NCBI GenBank assembly: GCA_013398955.1 | Contig: VWPU01013670.1 | Location: 248,001-312,000, forward strand | Source: Callaeas wilsoni | Taxonomy: Eukaryota > Chordata > Aves > Passeriformes > Callaeidae | Length of the DNA stretch: 64,000 nucleotides | Reading direction: 5' to 3' | In this document: positions 25,034 through 36,984 of the stretch, piece by piece | Position numbering within the stretch: the stretch's first letter is position 1 | How the letters are laid out: every line of letters starts with the position of its first letter | Notes under the pieces: model-generated | Seen by the model: only the letters and a program-made list of their open reading frames with translations | Told to the model about the DNA's origin: nothing | Databases searched by the model: none | Made by a program: the position numbers and the translations under genes

Positions 25034-28000
25034 ACAGCACCTTCAGAGCAGAGGAGTGCGTGCACTGACCAGTCCCAAAGGCAATGTCACCACATTGTCA
25101 TAAAATCGCTCTATTTCTCTGCAGCTCTGCACAGTAGTGCATGTGAAGTCCAGGCTGAAATACGAACGGCACCTTGCTGCCTCACACGCGCCGTTACGGT
25201 CAGCAGAGGATCAGGGCTCTGGAGGGTCTTACTGTCTCTAAACGTCACCAAATGGGAGGTCACCATATATGGCTAATGTGGCCCACTGGAGAGGAAGGCA
25301 TTTTAAGATTCAGATGTGAACCCCAGCTTTGATCCTAAACTATGGAATTTGAAAAAAGAAAAAGAAAATAAATTTAGTAACTAAGAATGCTTTATGTTCC
25401 ACTTCTACAGCTTTAAGGAGTTTTCCTATTATACAAAATTCTAAATTGTAGCAGCTTGTGGAGTGTTTTTTTTTCAAACTGCACAATTATTCAAGTTTTC
25501 TCTTCATCTATAACCAGATAAAAACATGCAGTTTTAAACACAAACTATAAATCTATGGGTTTTTTTCAGCCAGTTCCACACAGAACCATTTGTAAGATTA
25601 AAAAATAGTATAAAGTCTGAATCTGGCAAGCTCAGTTAAAAGAAATTATCCTGTTTACCTTATGCTTTATGAAATGGTCAAGGTACATATTGAAATTAAA
25701 TCCTTAGTAAAATTTATTATTTTAATTATGCAAGACGCAAGTACCAATAAACACCAAAATTATAGAATGCCTCTAAAGCAAAATAACATGCTTAATGTTG
25801 AAACATCCTTACAGAATAACAAAGACTTGAAGATGAACTATCAAAATAACTCTGCTGTTACCTTCACTAATATAACCTGGCCATCTCTTCATAAAGAAGG
25901 AAGCACTGGGGCACTCCGAGAGGGTACATTTGCAAGCGGCTCTCCTCATGAAGAGACATTAAAATTGACCTCTCACATCTCGAAGATTTCAAAGCATTAG
26001 TGGAAGGGCCAAAACCACCCTTACAGCCTTTGCTCCTTGGCTGCAGGTCTCTGACCACTCTCCACAGCACACTCATTCTTGAAAGCCCCTCTTTTAACAA
26101 GAGTGTCTAGTACAACACAGAGGAGATAGGAGATTGTATTATCAATTCATCTAGTGCAGGGTGCTGACAAAAATGGCATGCCTTGTCCCCTTTGGGTGAA
26201 ACTTCAGCACACAGAAAAAACTTCAGGATAGTCTAGGCAAAAAAGAGCAGAAAGGAAAAGAACAGTGGCATGAAAAAAAGTCTCATCCTGTATCATGTGT
26301 CCTCCACACACAAAACCATGGCAGTCCAATGATAAAGATGAAAAAAGATGATCTTGAAGACAACACACCTGTGCCATTACAGAAGTATCAAAAAGCTAGC
26401 TTTTCCAATGAAATGTAAATCAAAAGTGAGTCTCTTTCTAACAATGCAGTGTTTACAGCAGAAACGCTAATACCAAAATATTCTAATGCTTATAATTTTT
26501 CAGAAGACATACCGGTCTTCTCTTTCCCCTATTATTTTTCTCAAAAGATGAGATTCTTAGCAATATGAAGCAATGCATTATGAAAAACAACATTAAATAT
26601 TGGGCTGCCAATATAAAGTAGCGACACAAAGCTGAGCAATCGTAAGTGTGAGTACTAACAAGACAGTTTAACCTTTCGAAAGCTAAGATATGAAAGCCTT
26701 ACTTTAAATAAATATTTTTTTTTTTAAGTAGCATCAAAAGCAGGCTTGATTAAATTTGTTCACAAAGTTCTTGGAATGATTCTAGCTGGAATACAAATCT
26801 CTACAATTTTGGTCCAGAAGAGAGAACACCAGTAAACCCATCCCAGCTTTTGCAGCATTTTGCTTGTAACGTCTGATCAGAGTTTAGCTTGTCGGATCCA
26901 AACACAATTGAGCAACACTTGATTATGATTATTTTATTTGATTTTTTGAAGTATTTGCACAATATTCTTGTTACTTTGAAGATAGCTCAATTCAAGATTT
27001 TATTCAACAAAGCCAAACATAATTTCTTTTTATGAAACATTGTAAATATAGAAAGCTGTAAATTAACTTGCTCTGGAAGAGAGAAAGCAATTTTAAGAAA
27101 TGTGAAGTGATAGATCTAGCTTTGAAATCACGCTCCATGGGAAGGAACAGGACTTTCCTTATTTTCCTGCCACAACGGGAAGCAAAAAGGCTAATTCAAT
27201 TTCAGGCCAGAAAAAAGAAAATAACAATGTGTACATATTATAACACATACTGGTAGGCAGAAAAGGGGAACTGTGCTTATAACCACAAAACCTAGGTGTT
27301 AGCATAAGTATTAGAAATACACTCCAAATTTTAAAAGTTATGAAGGAATTACTGTTGTACTTATTAAAACATATGCTTTAACTACTCCTTTACCTAAAAT
27401 AATCACTTACAAGCTTGTACTATTATTTACACATCACAGTGGTTTTGGAACTATCATAGTAAAACTAAATAAATAATTATTCAGGAAGGCACATAAACTA
27501 CACTACTGATATGAATGGATCTATTAATTATAAAAACTTGTTCTTGTTTTTAACATTGCTTTCATACACAGAACCGTCCAACCAGAAACTGAACTGAAAG
27601 GCATTCTTCTATATGGGCTGGCAATTATTGAAACCTTACCACAAGAAAAGGTTTGGGAGCAGATGTTTCAAAACTGGTTTGCTGACCTTAAAGAGTTTCC
27701 TAAACAATGGTGATGGGTTACCTGAGTTGGAGCACTCCTGCACCAGCAGTTCCAGCTGATCGCTGCTCTGTCACTGCTGTGTGCCTCAGAAGTCACCCCT
27801 TGGCAGCCTGTATGGTTTGCAGCCTTTGCTGCAAGAATACAACCAGCACTGGAACCTGCCCTTCAGGTTCAGCCCATGGGATCAGGACCAAGGCAAGGCA
27901 GCTGGGTTGGAGGAGGGAGGGGGTCCAGAGGCTTTATATGGGCTTAAGAGTACAAAAGCATTGGCCAGGCAGCTGTGTCTGAATGGAAGTGCACAAAGAG

Positions 28001-28778
28001 AAGGCAGGACCTTTGTGGCAGTGTTCTGCCTTTAGGGGCCGTCAGGAGAAAGGTGACAAGAACGAGAGAGAGATGTTAGACTGCCGCTTCACACAGCCTG
28101 CATAAAACTGAAACAACCAGATTTAAAAATAAAAGCCACCTGGTAAAAGAAAAAATGGAAGGCAAATTTAGAGATATAGGTGGAGGGTTATTTGTTCAAA
28201 ACAAGTCATAAACCAGTCCTATACTGAGCTGGTCAAGCAGGGAAGTGAAAGGAAAGAGTCCTAGAATCCGCTAATCTTATTTCCACAAAAGAAATTTTTA
28301 TTCTAAATATTTCATTACAGGCTATGTAAGTGTAAGGTATTTATAGCTAATTAAGTGTCTCAAAAATCCAGGAAGAAATTTTGCGCAGAAGTTGAAAGTG
28401 ATTTCTGATAATACAGTTCTGTGGGCCCTAATGTGTATGATTTCACCATCCACTTAGTGCAAAATGTTCTGTGTGTTTATACTCGCTTCCAATTATCACT
28501 TGGGACTTGATCATTGTGATTTCAACTCCTCTTAGGCGCATTTTTGGGGGACCAATATAAAACAGCCAGTCATGCTTTTTAAATTAACAGTGTATCTGAA
28601 AAGCATATACATAGGCCTCTATTAAACAGTGCTCAGAACAGTATCAGTGTTCAATTAAAACAGCTGTTGAGTGCAAATCAGTGATGACAGCACTAACATG
28701 TTGTACTGCTCTAGCAGTATATAACCTGAGAAGTTATCTCCTGCTACATTTATGAGTCCTGATAATCAATATATTTAC
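25034..28778. other. Unassigned sequence
   Basis: No gene recognised. 27700-28040 is somewhat richer in G and C and open in two + strand frames, but neither resembles a known protein and no clear splice sites frame it. A T run lies at about 25467-25474. Confidence 0.4.
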
Positions 28779-28814
28779 CAAAAAAAAAAAAAAACAAAAA
28801 AAAAAAAAAAAAAA
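28779..28814 (+). repeat. A-rich tract next to the SINE
   Basis: Two A runs separated by one C, followed at once by ACCACC and the SINE head. It may be an older A-rich target site. CR1-mobilised SINEs do not end in poly-A, so this is not the SINE tail. Confidence 0.85.
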
Positions 28815-28827
28815 CCACCAGACTCCA

Positions 28828-28956
28828 AGATTAGCTTAGCTGTTTAGAAACACCAAGGTCATGTGTTTTGAGCCCCATATGGGCCATTCACGTAAGTGTT
28901 GGACTCAATGATCCCTGTGAGTCCCATCCAATTCAGAATATTCTGTGACTGTGAAA
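28828..28956 (+). mobile_element. tRNA-Ile/CR1 SINE, TguSINE1-like
   Basis: The head reads as a decayed tRNA-Ile gene: a D-arm-like GATTAGCTTAGCTGTTTAGA, then CACCAAGGTCATGTG, a T-arm/box-B-like region, and the 3' acceptor CCCCATATGGGCCA. Most of the anticodon arm is missing. The body then changes to a CR1-type tail, TTGGACTCAATGATCC through GAATATTCTGTGACTGTGA. A tRNA-Ile head joined to a CR1-like tail is what is described for TguSINE1, a passerine SINE moved by CR1 enzymes. Several CpG-derived TG or CA changes show that the copy is old. It is not a functional tRNA gene. Family assignment is from memory. Confidence 0.8.
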
Positions 28957-31900
28957 ATCACACCTGAAACCTCCATATTACAGTGCTGCCTTACTGAAAT
29001 GAAATTATTCATTAGGACACTGGAAGTAAAGAATCCAACTAGCACAAGCAGATTTCTTCTTCCCAATTTGAAAATAAAAAATACGTAAGAAAGAAAATGG
29101 TGTAAGAACTGGTAGATTTTGTTACCCAGACTTCTGATTACAGCCCACTTTCTACCACCCTTCCCTTTAATTTAAAGAAAATTATCTACAGAAGTTTTAT
29201 CTTTTTCCAAACTCCTGAAATCCAAATAGCATGTCTCCTGACTAGGTTTTGTTAGTTTTCTGCTAAATTTCTGCCAGAGAACATTGTTTGTTCTTTGTTT
29301 GAAATTATCAGCAACTTTTAGCCAGATCTATCAGCTGCAAGGAAATCTCTCAAGTTCTGAGCAAATTCTCCTCCACAAGCCATCTTCTATTAGGCAAAAT
29401 AGTTGCTGGGATAATTCCAAATTCCCTCTTCATCCCTCTGGGATGTTTCTTAAATTTCTGCACCAGGTCCTCAACAAAGAAATGAGCTCTTTCTTTTGGA
29501 ATCAACAAGAATAAAGTGTTTAGTTTCTTAATTACGGGGCTAGGCTCTCTCCAAAAGGGTCTAAGTTTGGAATTCTTTTTCTGGCTACTTTTTCTAATCA
29601 AGAGCCAAGCATTTTCTGCTCCCTGGTTGGGAACATAATTATTTTAATTTCTTTTGGGCTTCTACTGTCTTTACTTCCAGCTCAGAACTGCCTTATATTC
29701 AGGAATACTGAGCTGCAGACAGATATGTAACAACACTGGAACAACAACTACCTAGAGAGGACTCCGATAATTCCCAGTGCTTTTTACATTAGCAGAAAAA
29801 GCAGAAATACAAAAATGAGCTCTGTAAAAGCAGTGGATAATAGAACACTAGAAAAGTAAAAAATTGTTATTTTTATGTTCTAGCATTTACAGTCTTCACC
29901 AAGACTTTAAGCATTTAATTTGCAGCCTCCAAACTCCACACCAATCTAGCTCAATTTATTCAAGTGCAAATCCCACAGCAACTTTCAGCATTGCATAAAA
30001 GTAATTTCCCATACAGAAGCCGCAAGTGACTAGGATAAACTTAGAAATTTAAATACAATCTAGTTCATAAAAATCCTTTCTTCACCAATTCAAATGCTTT
30101 TTGCTGTTCCTCTGTCAAAAGTCCCTCAATTAGTTGGTACTACAATGGCATTGCCCAGGCATCCAGACTGTGCACAAGTCTTTTCTCTCAAAATGATGAA
30201 TTTCCTCCCCTCTTGAAGAAGTTTCTGTGTCCTTTTTAACAGTCAGTTCTGAGATTAGAGATGCAGTAGCACAGATGACATTACTTTAAACTTGCTTTGC
30301 CCTCCTGTGTGTTAAAGACTGCACTCTAAATTGAAAGTACTCATTTGGATACCTTTAGAATATTTCCAGTTTCTACCAAATAGCTATACTCTATTCTATT
30401 TAATTCCAAAGAGTTGAAATAATTTAAGTACTTGAGAACATGTTCTATTCACAAAGACTTAGTATATATTACTTTACTGCTCTCTGGAGAACCCAGAGCA
30501 TTCCATGATGAGTTTTTCCTCACTTTAATTACAGTCAGAACAATATATTTTATATATTTTGTTTCCAATGTTTTACATTGTCTGCTACAAGAGAAAGCTA
30601 TGAACTGTCTCGAGCTCCTGTGGGATCAGAATTAACACATCCTCCAGTGTTGGTCATATTTTTCAAAAATTATTCCTGTAAAGGATGTCTAATCAGCTCA
30701 TTATTTAGTTTCTTTTACCTTTAGGTGATACACCATAAAATCCTACAGGCTGACTTTCTGTCAATAACATGCTGTGGCTTGTCCTAGTACTGCACCAGAT
30801 CAAATCTCTCAAGTTTTCAATTAGTCACAGATCCTGCTTCCTGCCTTTTTGGCTTGCAAAATATCCTCTAGATCTTTGACTCACATGAGCTTAGCAGCTC
30901 CTGTCCTGTGACTACCTTTGCAGAATAAGCTACAATGAACCCAGGATCCTTGGTCTGTGTTCTGGCTGGCTACATGTTGGTCAGCCTCAGTATTCTCAGC
31001 CGTACATCACTCAGGAGTACAGCTCTCCTGTACAGAGCAAAGATTCTACTTGCGCGTCAGTGCATCCACTGCCTCAATTCAGCACTAGCTCTGTGCACTT
31101 GCATTTTTACTTCATTTTAATTTGCTTTTAGAAATCTCATGTAAAGATGGCCTTTTCTGTATTTTGTCCCACTGACTTTAGAGGATCATTCTGACATAAT
31201 TAGTCAATATTCTGTATGTGCAAATGCTGCAGAATTCACCCCGACATGTTCACTGTGTCCTTCCTACCTCATTCCATGTTTTCCTTTATTCCTCACACAG
31301 CCTGTAAGCAACTGACCTTCCAGACATGGCAAAGAAAGGGTGACCACAAATATTTCACATATACTTACAGCTTATGAAAGGCTTCAAGATCATGAAACAG
31401 TATCCCAAATTATAAGATATTTGGACATCATTGATGAATTTAGAGCTAGGCAGGACAGACAAATTACATCTACATGAAAGCAACCACTAGACAAATCTAA
31501 AGCTAAGTGCCTTAGATAGGCAATTTCACATCATTGCTTTTATTTGATTTAATGAGAGCTGAAACAGTATCAGCCAAGAGTGGAAGGACAATACGAAATT
31601 TAGATTCCTTTCTCTAAAACAAAAAATTTCTGCTAATTTCTCTTCTAGAAAGCTTTCATGCTTAGAGTAACCAGATCCTTAGAAATGGGGAAAAAAATTC
31701 TCATTCCAAGACTTAATCAGGGTACAGTTTTTATAAAGATCTTGGAGGAGCACGTCAAGCACTTGGTTTAGGTGAGTTAGCGCCGATAAGAGTGTGCACT
31801 GTCAAAAGAAGACATTTTGAGCATCAAAAATGAAAATGTTTACAAGGTCCTAAGGGATTTTTAGGAAGTTTTTTCTTGAAAAATGAAATGCATTTGAAAA

Positions 31901-34900
31901 CTTAATTTTGTATGAAAAACAAATATGACCAAAACTACTTGATCACTTTTGGCTCAACACATGGTGACAAGTAAGAAATCTATTTCCAAAGACTTCTGAC
32001 TTACTGTGCTGCTGCCTTCATCATCAAAACTGTGGATATCCAGTAATTAATAAATCTAGGCAAAATTTTAAAATACATTAATTTTAAGAAGTAATTTAAG
32101 TTCTAGTGTGCTTGGTGCTGCACAAACTTAAACAAAAATAAGTTCCCTTCATGGTCCTACAGTCTCATAATTTGGATAAGATCCTAAGAATACAATTCCC
32201 ATTTAATTCAATGGTAAGCACATAACTAAAACCCTGTGCAAGGCATTGAACATTTAGCACAGTATTCACTAAGTAGATCCAGATGATGGGCCAAATCCAG
32301 CTCTGATGTAGGTGGGCAAAATGCCATTTAAATCATTAGAGTTGCAACACTAGAGCTGAATTTGACCTTATATTTTTTGAACATGATGCCAAATGACTGC
32401 AAAAACAATGTAGTTTTTACTCAAGTGCAAATGAATGCGGTGGTTTCATCCTAGACCCTGGAGGACATGTATTCAGAGCACAAAAGCATCACAGAGTTTG
32501 GCACAGCTTGTAACTGCTTTTCCACAAAGATCCAGGACTAGAGTGTTTAGGGCGTTGCAGGTCATGAGCAAAGGAGGCAAAGCAGCATAGCTGCATGGAC
32601 ATGGCTGCACACTGTTTGCCTCTTGCTAACCTCTGGCCAGCACTCGCTTCCTCATTTTCATCATTCACTTTAACGTTTCAAGAACAACAACATCAATTTG
32701 AATAATTCTGAAGTCTCAGAGGATGCACATTGTTCCGCCCCAGGGCCTACTGAAACGCAACTCCATAACTTTGTATTTATGCTGATAGAACTGCAAGCCG
32801 AATTTGTCTCAGCGTGGTTATTAACACCTGGCCTGTGTAATGTTTTACTTTTAAAGATGTGAAGGGTCTTTCCAAAGGAAACTTTATAGAAAGCAGCGAT
32901 AAATTGGACTAGAATGTATAATACATGTACTTGCTAGCCATTCATGTTTTCATATTTAGACTTTAGCTTCCAGAATTAGTAAGAGTAAGAGAAGTTTATT
33001 AACTTCCTTTAGAACTATATGCATCTTTATTTAGCACAAATAAGCACACAACTGGTAACAATTAAAAAAAAAAAATCTAGATAGCCCACAAAAAGGCTGC
33101 CCAAATCATGAAATTCAGCAACTCATCCCACCTCTTTTTGAGGATATTGAGTCCATTTAGCATCAACATGCCCCTACTTCTGATTTTCCTATTTACCTTT
33201 TCTGCCTTGAGGTAATAAGAAAAAAAGAGAAAGCTTTCATAGGAAAAGGCGGAAAAGGCACAAAAACATAGTCTGGTGAAAAATTCCTCATTTTGAATGT
33301 GTCTACATGTAAGAAACTGGTGTTCAACGAGTTGAATATATAACAGAGAAAAAAGCAAGTCTTCTAATTTTGCTGGTATTTCACAAGAACAACTTTTGTT
33401 CTGCTCTTTGTTCATCTCATTTGTAGTCTTTCAAGCTGTGCTGTCACCAAAGACACTTTCCTGAAAGAAATCAGAAGGGTAATACCACAGGACCACAGAA
33501 TAGCCAAAGAAATAATCTGCAGTAGTACTTGTTCTCTTCTCAAATAGAAAATAAGAAAGATAATTTGTTTATGACAGCCTTCTCCCTCACTTTCTTAGCA
33601 GTTTTAATCATCAGCTTAATTCTTCCTTCCAACATTCTCTGATCTGTTCAAACAAGAGACTATAGCAGTGTTTGTTTTGCAGCTGTGTGGATCCCATACA
33701 ACCCAACGCTGCAGACCACAGCCAGCAAACTGAGGCAAACCCAAACAGGCCCTGGCAGTGCAAACTGAGCAGAAGAAATGCTTGGGTCATGTAGCTAGAC
33801 TGTAAAGCAATTATGGCAAACACAAATGGAGATTGAGAATTTATCAGGAACTCTCTTAAAAGCAAGTTAAAAGTCTAAATCCATTAACCTGATTTTGACA
33901 ATCTTGACTTACTGCTATTCAGGATTTTGATTTGGGATTTTTAAATCTAATTAGGAGTAGATACCATTCAGTGTTTTCCATGATATTCTAGATGACAAAG
34001 GTTCAAATCTCACAATTCATTTATACATCTTGCAAAGATTCCACTCAATCAACAGCATGTAATATTGCTATATTTACACAAACTTACTTCATCTGGTTAC
34101 AGTGACATCAGAAATAGAAACTTCAGAAAAATTTTTAAACTGCTGCAGAGAAAAAATTTTAAATTTATGTTCTGGTAGGTGGCAGAAATACTTTTTCTTA
34201 CGTGTTCCCTCCAACAGGTAGAAGGAATACCTCTTACAAGCCAAAACCAAGACTTTTCAAATAAAAAGATGTGCAACATAGTTCTTTTTAAAGCGTGCTT
34301 TACAACCTTTTTTTCTTTCCTCTCTCACTTTTTTTCAGATGTCATGTCTGGAAAACTGTAGTAAACTGGCTTGCAATTCCAGTAAGCCCCCATAGGAAAG
34401 CAGCTTTCAGTTCCAGGAGAAAATTTTTACTTAGCAGCTAAAAGACTTCCAAGTTCATGATCCAGAACAGGCCAAGAGCACTTATAAGTCAACAACATCA
34501 TAAATTAACTAAGTAAAACTAAAGTACTGAAATATCTGAAATTGATTTCAGGGATATCGAATCAGAACTTAACTCAGACTTCCAAACCCTGTTTAATTTT
34601 CATAGAGAATTTCTATCTCAAAAAAACAGTCTTTGCCAAAATATTACATCCCACAAAACCCACCACTGAAACCTTGAACAGGCTTTTGCACTACAAGTGC
34701 CAGACTTATTTTTTTTCCCTTGACCACCTTTTTGCTAAATCAGACTTCAAACAGAGAGGTTTTCTGTGAGAAATTAAAAGATGCTCACAAACTCCCCCCA
34801 TCTTAGATTGACTTTGACATTTTACAAGGACGTTAGAGCTAAGTCTAGCCAAATTTGGGTGAAAGACTTCCAACCCAGGATTCTGCGGCAAGTAGGGCTG

Positions 34901-36783
34901 GTGAATAGGTCACATTCTTTCTTTCAGCCATACAAATTGATGTCCTAATATGGTGCTAGGTGGCACTATTCTGTGAAAAGATTCTTTTCCTAATAAAATA
35001 ACTCTTCATCACCAAATACCACTGTACTGTTTGACAAAATTGCAGCACTAACCCATTCTTTAGCAAATCCAGGACATGAGCTACCTTAGACACAAAGTAG
35101 TTTCAACCACTCTGTTTTGGTTCAGTTCATACATCAAGCTTCTTGTACTGCAGCTGTTAGAGAGGGTATAGGTCTTCATGTATATTTTGAAGATGCTTTT
35201 GCTTTCAAAGTGGGATCACATTAAAGTTAATGAAACCTTTGAAAATGTTCAATAGAGGATTCATTTGGAAAAGCCCCATGGGCCCTTTAGAAGAAAGGTT
35301 CCAGATCTGCATGACAAATTGTTTAATGAGACAAAGTTTAAAATCTTTGCTCTGTGCCATAGGTAATTAAGACTCATGCTGCCCTACTCTCTAATATGCT
35401 GATCACTTCAAAAATATATGCATGATCCTTTCTTTGCACGGTACCCTTTACACCTACCTTCTTCCTCTTTGTTTGCAGGCATCACTGCAAAGGATCCAAG
35501 AACAAGAATTCACTGAGACAGGATACTTATTTCTTTAGGGGACTAAAAGCCAGGAACTTGGACTATAGTCACACGCTTTTACATTTTTTATCTGTGTACC
35601 TCAGTTTCATCTGAAAGAAATTACATGTCTTGACATAACTAAATTGTGGCATCCGTCTCTTATTATCCGTTTCACAAATAAAGAGAGTTTATATAGGCAA
35701 GGAGATCTGCTTTCCAAAAAATGTAAAGCAGTAATGAGAGGGAGTAAGATTCCACCCCATTTCATGAGAAATTTCTTTTAGTGTCTTGGTGTTGCTCTTG
35801 CTTAATGTAGTGTAACTTTCAGATGACACTTTCATCTGTAGTCACTTGTAATTCCCATGTCAGCCCAGAATACGCTGGAGTTGCTAATCTCCTGTATTTA
35901 GCTTTACCTGTTAACTATAGTCCAATATTTTTAAAAATAGCAGCACTCGGGACCTCTAATAAAAGAGTCTATTTTACATTTATTTCTTGTCATCCATTCT
36001 TACCAGGAATTTGATGACATTCTGAAAAAATCTGGAATTAGGCTTAACAATGTGATTAGTCTTATTAACAATGACGTTCTTAACTACTGCATGTTATTAA
36101 AAAAATCCTCTAATAACAGAAAGCCAGTTTTCATGACACGAAAGCCATGGAAATCTGTAGATATTAAAGCTGTATTTTCCCAAGCATTTCAGGTTCAGCT
36201 TACTATAATAGGATATCTGTTTAAGTTGCATTCACAGGTTTACATTGTCTTTATAGGATGTATACTAGACTACAAAAGAAAGGTATCAGATTTATTATGA
36301 ACACATTTCATAAAAATGAGCTCCCTCTTTATTAAGCACCAAATGAAACAAAGAAACAAAATCGGAAACGTGGGGGGAAGGGGTGCGGTCAGAGAGATTT
36401 TGTTTTGTCCTTTTTCCACACTCCCCGTACTACTGCTTTCTAGGTTGGCTGTTTACTTATATATTCTGTTCCTGTGTAAAGGCATTTTGCATTCCTCTTC
36501 CCTGGTCTCCAGTTTGACCATCTCGCATGAGAAGATAACAAGAATGGGACAGGTAGCAAAGACAGAGCTTGCTCTGGCTGAGACAGCAGAAGAACTACCC
36601 ATACCGCCCCTCCAGAGGACGGCATCCTGAGCAACTTTGCCTCCCTTTCAGTGGGGCAGGTTGCGAGCAGGAGGAGGGGATAGCTCCCAAGAGATTCACA
36701 TTCACATTCTGGTCAATTTCCAGACATCAAATAGCTCCATGGGGCTGTGGTACTAACAACTGTCCCGTTTGCTCTTGTCTTAG
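28957..36783. other. Unassigned AT-rich sequence
   Basis: Nearly 8 kb without a recognisable gene or large repeat. Open frames are at most about 110 codons (33077-33415 on -) and have no known domain. Short A-runs occur near 33064. Confidence 0.45.
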
Positions 36784-36984
36784 GCTCTCTAGAAAACTTT
36801 TGGGTAATGCTGAGTTTACTTGGCTGCAGAAAGTTTGGTGAACTTCAGTTCATTCTGAGGGCTTTAACCTGGAAGGAAAAGTCCAGCCTACAGTTTCACA
36901 GGATTCACTGCTTGATGACACTAATAAGATTCCAGATCCAAGAGGTAGTGGCAGCTGTGATCTTCATAAGCTCTGCCCTGCAGG
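36784..36984 (+). other. Candidate spliced exon (201 bp, open in one frame)
   Basis: A polypyrimidine-rich acceptor (GTTTGCTCTTGTCTTAG) ends at 36783. A strong donor, CAGG|GTGAGT, follows at 36985. The enclosed 201 bp is a multiple of three and stays open in the frame whose codons begin at 36783, 36786 and so on. The encoded stretch (starting SLENFWVMLSLLGCRK) has no domain I recognise. An open run of 67 codons is not rare by chance, and I cannot connect it to a partner exon. It could be part of a gene or long non-coding RNA, or coincidence. Confidence 0.22.

Noticed and set aside
28828..28902. A tRNA-Ile gene
   Set aside because: The anticodon arm is missing and the acceptor text runs directly into a CR1-like tail, so it is a SINE head and not a tRNA gene.
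33077..33415. A 112-codon - strand frame with hydrophobic stretches
   Set aside because: It lies in AT-rich DNA with no known motif. Chance frames of this size are expected in 64 kb.
34001..34015. A box-B-like GGTTCAAATCT, suggesting a tRNA gene
   Set aside because: No box A lies at the right distance upstream and no clover-leaf arms can be formed around it.
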